Below, piece after piece: positions 62,937 to 64,000 of a stretch of 64,000 nucleotides of DNA (its first letter is position 1; every line of letters starts with the position of its first letter). The DNA is taken from NCBI GenBank assembly GCA_964553255.1, contig CAZKJS010000001.1, positions 55,911 through 119,910 on the forward strand, written 5' to 3'. The stretch comes from JAQUCI01 sp964553255 (GTDB lineage: Bacteria > Bacillota_I > Bacilli_A > Erysipelotrichales > Erysipelotrichaceae). A program made the position numbers and the translations under genes. The notes beneath the pieces are model-generated. The model was not told the DNA's origin. It saw only the letters and a program-made list of their open reading frames with translations, and searched no databases.

Positions 62937-64000
62937 TTTGTGCTACATTTGTTTCATAAGCAGCTTTTACAACCGCTTCACTTACTTTTACCACAACTCT
63001 TTGATCAAACACTGATGGGATGATGAAATCACTACTCAACTCATTATCACTTACTAAACTTGCTAAAGCATCAACTGCTGCAATTTTCATTGTTTCATTG
63101 ATAGTCTTTGCCCTACTCATCAATGCCCCTTTAAAAACCCCAGGAAAAGCTAACAAATTATTTATTTGATTTGGAAAATCACTTCGTCCTGTACCAATTA
63201 CTGCCACATGAGCTGCTTTTGCTACATCAGGCATCACCTCAGGCACTGGATTTGCCATCGCAAAGACAATCGCATTTTCATTCATTAAACTAAGCATATC
63301 AACATTTAATATATTACCAGCACTAACACCGATGAAAACATCGGCTTTTTTTAAGGCATGAGTTAATTCACCAGTAAGTTGTTTGTTAGTGCAACGAACT
63401 ATTACGCTTTGTCTTTTACTTTCGCTTTGAGTATTATCCAAATTTAATATTCCGATCTTATCAACAAATATTAAGTCATTGGCATGCATATTCAATAACA
63501 TTTCACCTATTGCCATACCAGCCGCACCAGCACCATTGATAATAATCCGACATTTTGTTATATCTTTTTTAACTAATCTTAAGGCATTTTTTAAAGCAGC
63601 AGCCACAACTATTGCTGTTCCATGTTGATCATCATGAAAAACTGGAATATCTAAAATTTCTTTCAAACGATCTTCAACTTCGAAACATCTGGGTGCAGCG
63701 ATATCTTCAAGATTGATACCACCAAAATTCGCGGATAACAAAGAAATCGTATTCACTAACTCGTTTACATCCTTTGTTTTAATACAAAGCGGTATAGCAT
63801 CAATATTCGCAAATCTTTTAAACAGTAAACATTTACCTTCCATTACCGGCATTGATGCTTCTGGGCCTATATCACCTAAACCAAGTACCGCTGAACCATC
63901 GGTTATGACAGCTACCGTATTCCATCTTCTTGTAAGAACAAAGGATGGGAAATGATACAATTTATTTGACAACTAGAAAGAGTACACTAAATGATGAGAA
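62932..64000 (-). pseudogene. malic enzyme gene, N-terminus interrupted by an in-frame stop (continues past window edge)
   Basis: NAD(P)-dependent malate decarboxylase. The part after 63930 is well conserved: TRRWNTVAVITDGSAVLGLG, catalytic Lys in MPVMEGKCLLFK, NLEDIAAPRC, VFHDDQHGTAIV, NGAGAAGMAIGEM and GTGRSDFPNQ. The N-terminal tyrosine region (YSPGVA) is missing. Reading back in the same frame past a TAG at 63975-63973 gives SHHLVYSF. Joining this directly to TRRWN restores the expected family sequence, so the 42 nt from the TAG to the CTT before ACA-AGA look like an insertion. No Shine-Dalgarno precedes the TTG after the stop. Whether the gene is dead cannot be decided from this window. 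Confidence 0.7.

Noticed and set aside
1..64000. Mycoplasma/Spiroplasma genetic code (UGA as tryptophan)
   Set aside because: TGA ends mraY, deoC, proB, tmcAL and the hydrolase gene at the expected places, and tryptophans are encoded by TGG where checked.
63929..64000. Programmed translational bypass in the malic enzyme gene
   Set aside because: Known bypass sites use matching take-off and landing codons; here TTC before the TAG and CTT before ACA do not match, so I treat the insert as a disruption or artefact until shown otherwise.
1..64000. CRISPR arrays, tRNA and rRNA genes
   Set aside because: No regularly spaced repeats and no tRNA- or rRNA-like sequence were seen in the intergenic stretches, most of which are under 200 nt.

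Overview
This A+T-rich 64 kb window looks like chromosomal core DNA of a low-G+C, walled Gram-positive bacterium (Bacillota). It most resembles the Erysipelotrichia/mollicute-related lineages, but that placement is inference from gene content and order, not from a search. Supporting signs are four tRNA-sensing T-box leaders, SepF/DivIVA/MraZ division genes, peptidoglycan genes, a CIRCE heat-shock operator and strong Shine-Dalgarno sites. UGA is an ordinary stop (murein, proB, deoC and tmcAL genes), so this is not the Mycoplasma genetic code. I see no rRNA, tRNA, insertion sequence or CRISPR array. Most genes lie on the minus strand.

Layout. 1-4.9 kb: aspS (cut by the window edge) and hisS behind a T-box, then relA and apt. 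4.9-13.1 kb: recJ, a ComN-like gene, and a shortened division/cell-wall cluster read mraZ-rsmH-ftsL-pbp-mraY-murD, started by a promoter with four 10-bp MraZ boxes. 13.2-18.5 kb: nadK, rpmF, yceD, a ferritin-like/VIT1 fusion, a hydrolase, tmcAL and yebC. 18.6-27.8 kb: pheST and ileS, each with a T-box, and sepF-ylmH-divIVA. 27.9-34.2 kb: hpf, an M19 dipeptidase/phospholipase-C-like/DUF2779 operon, then an uncharacterised surface metalloprotease with a lipoprotein. 34.3-42.6 kb: ppdK, a YczE-type membrane protein, an aminopeptidase P-like gene, valS and an acetyltransferase behind a valine T-box, and a second acetyltransferase.

42.6-47.1 kb: trxA, a Crp/Fnr regulator, a thioredoxin-reductase-like flavoprotein, and proBA. 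The trxA and reductase promoters share the same 13-bp palindrome placed exactly 22 nt before identical TATCAT -10 boxes, which suggests a small redox regulon. 47.2-52.1 kb: tig-lon-engB under a CIRCE operator that contains the promoter -35 box. 52.2-57.5 kb: nagA, deoC, pepF, a nucleotidyltransferase-like gene and a glycosyltransferase.

57.6-60.4 kb is the most accessory-looking part: a CI/Cro-like pair of divergent regulators, the CI-like one lacking the catalytic serine, a membrane protein that looks like an inactivated M28 peptidase, and a LytTR regulator with its membrane partner. 60.5-64 kb: fmt, a SIS-domain sugar-phosphate protein, rpsT and a malic enzyme gene that appears interrupted by a 42-nt in-frame insertion beginning with TAG. 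All family names come from reading the sequence; no database was searched.
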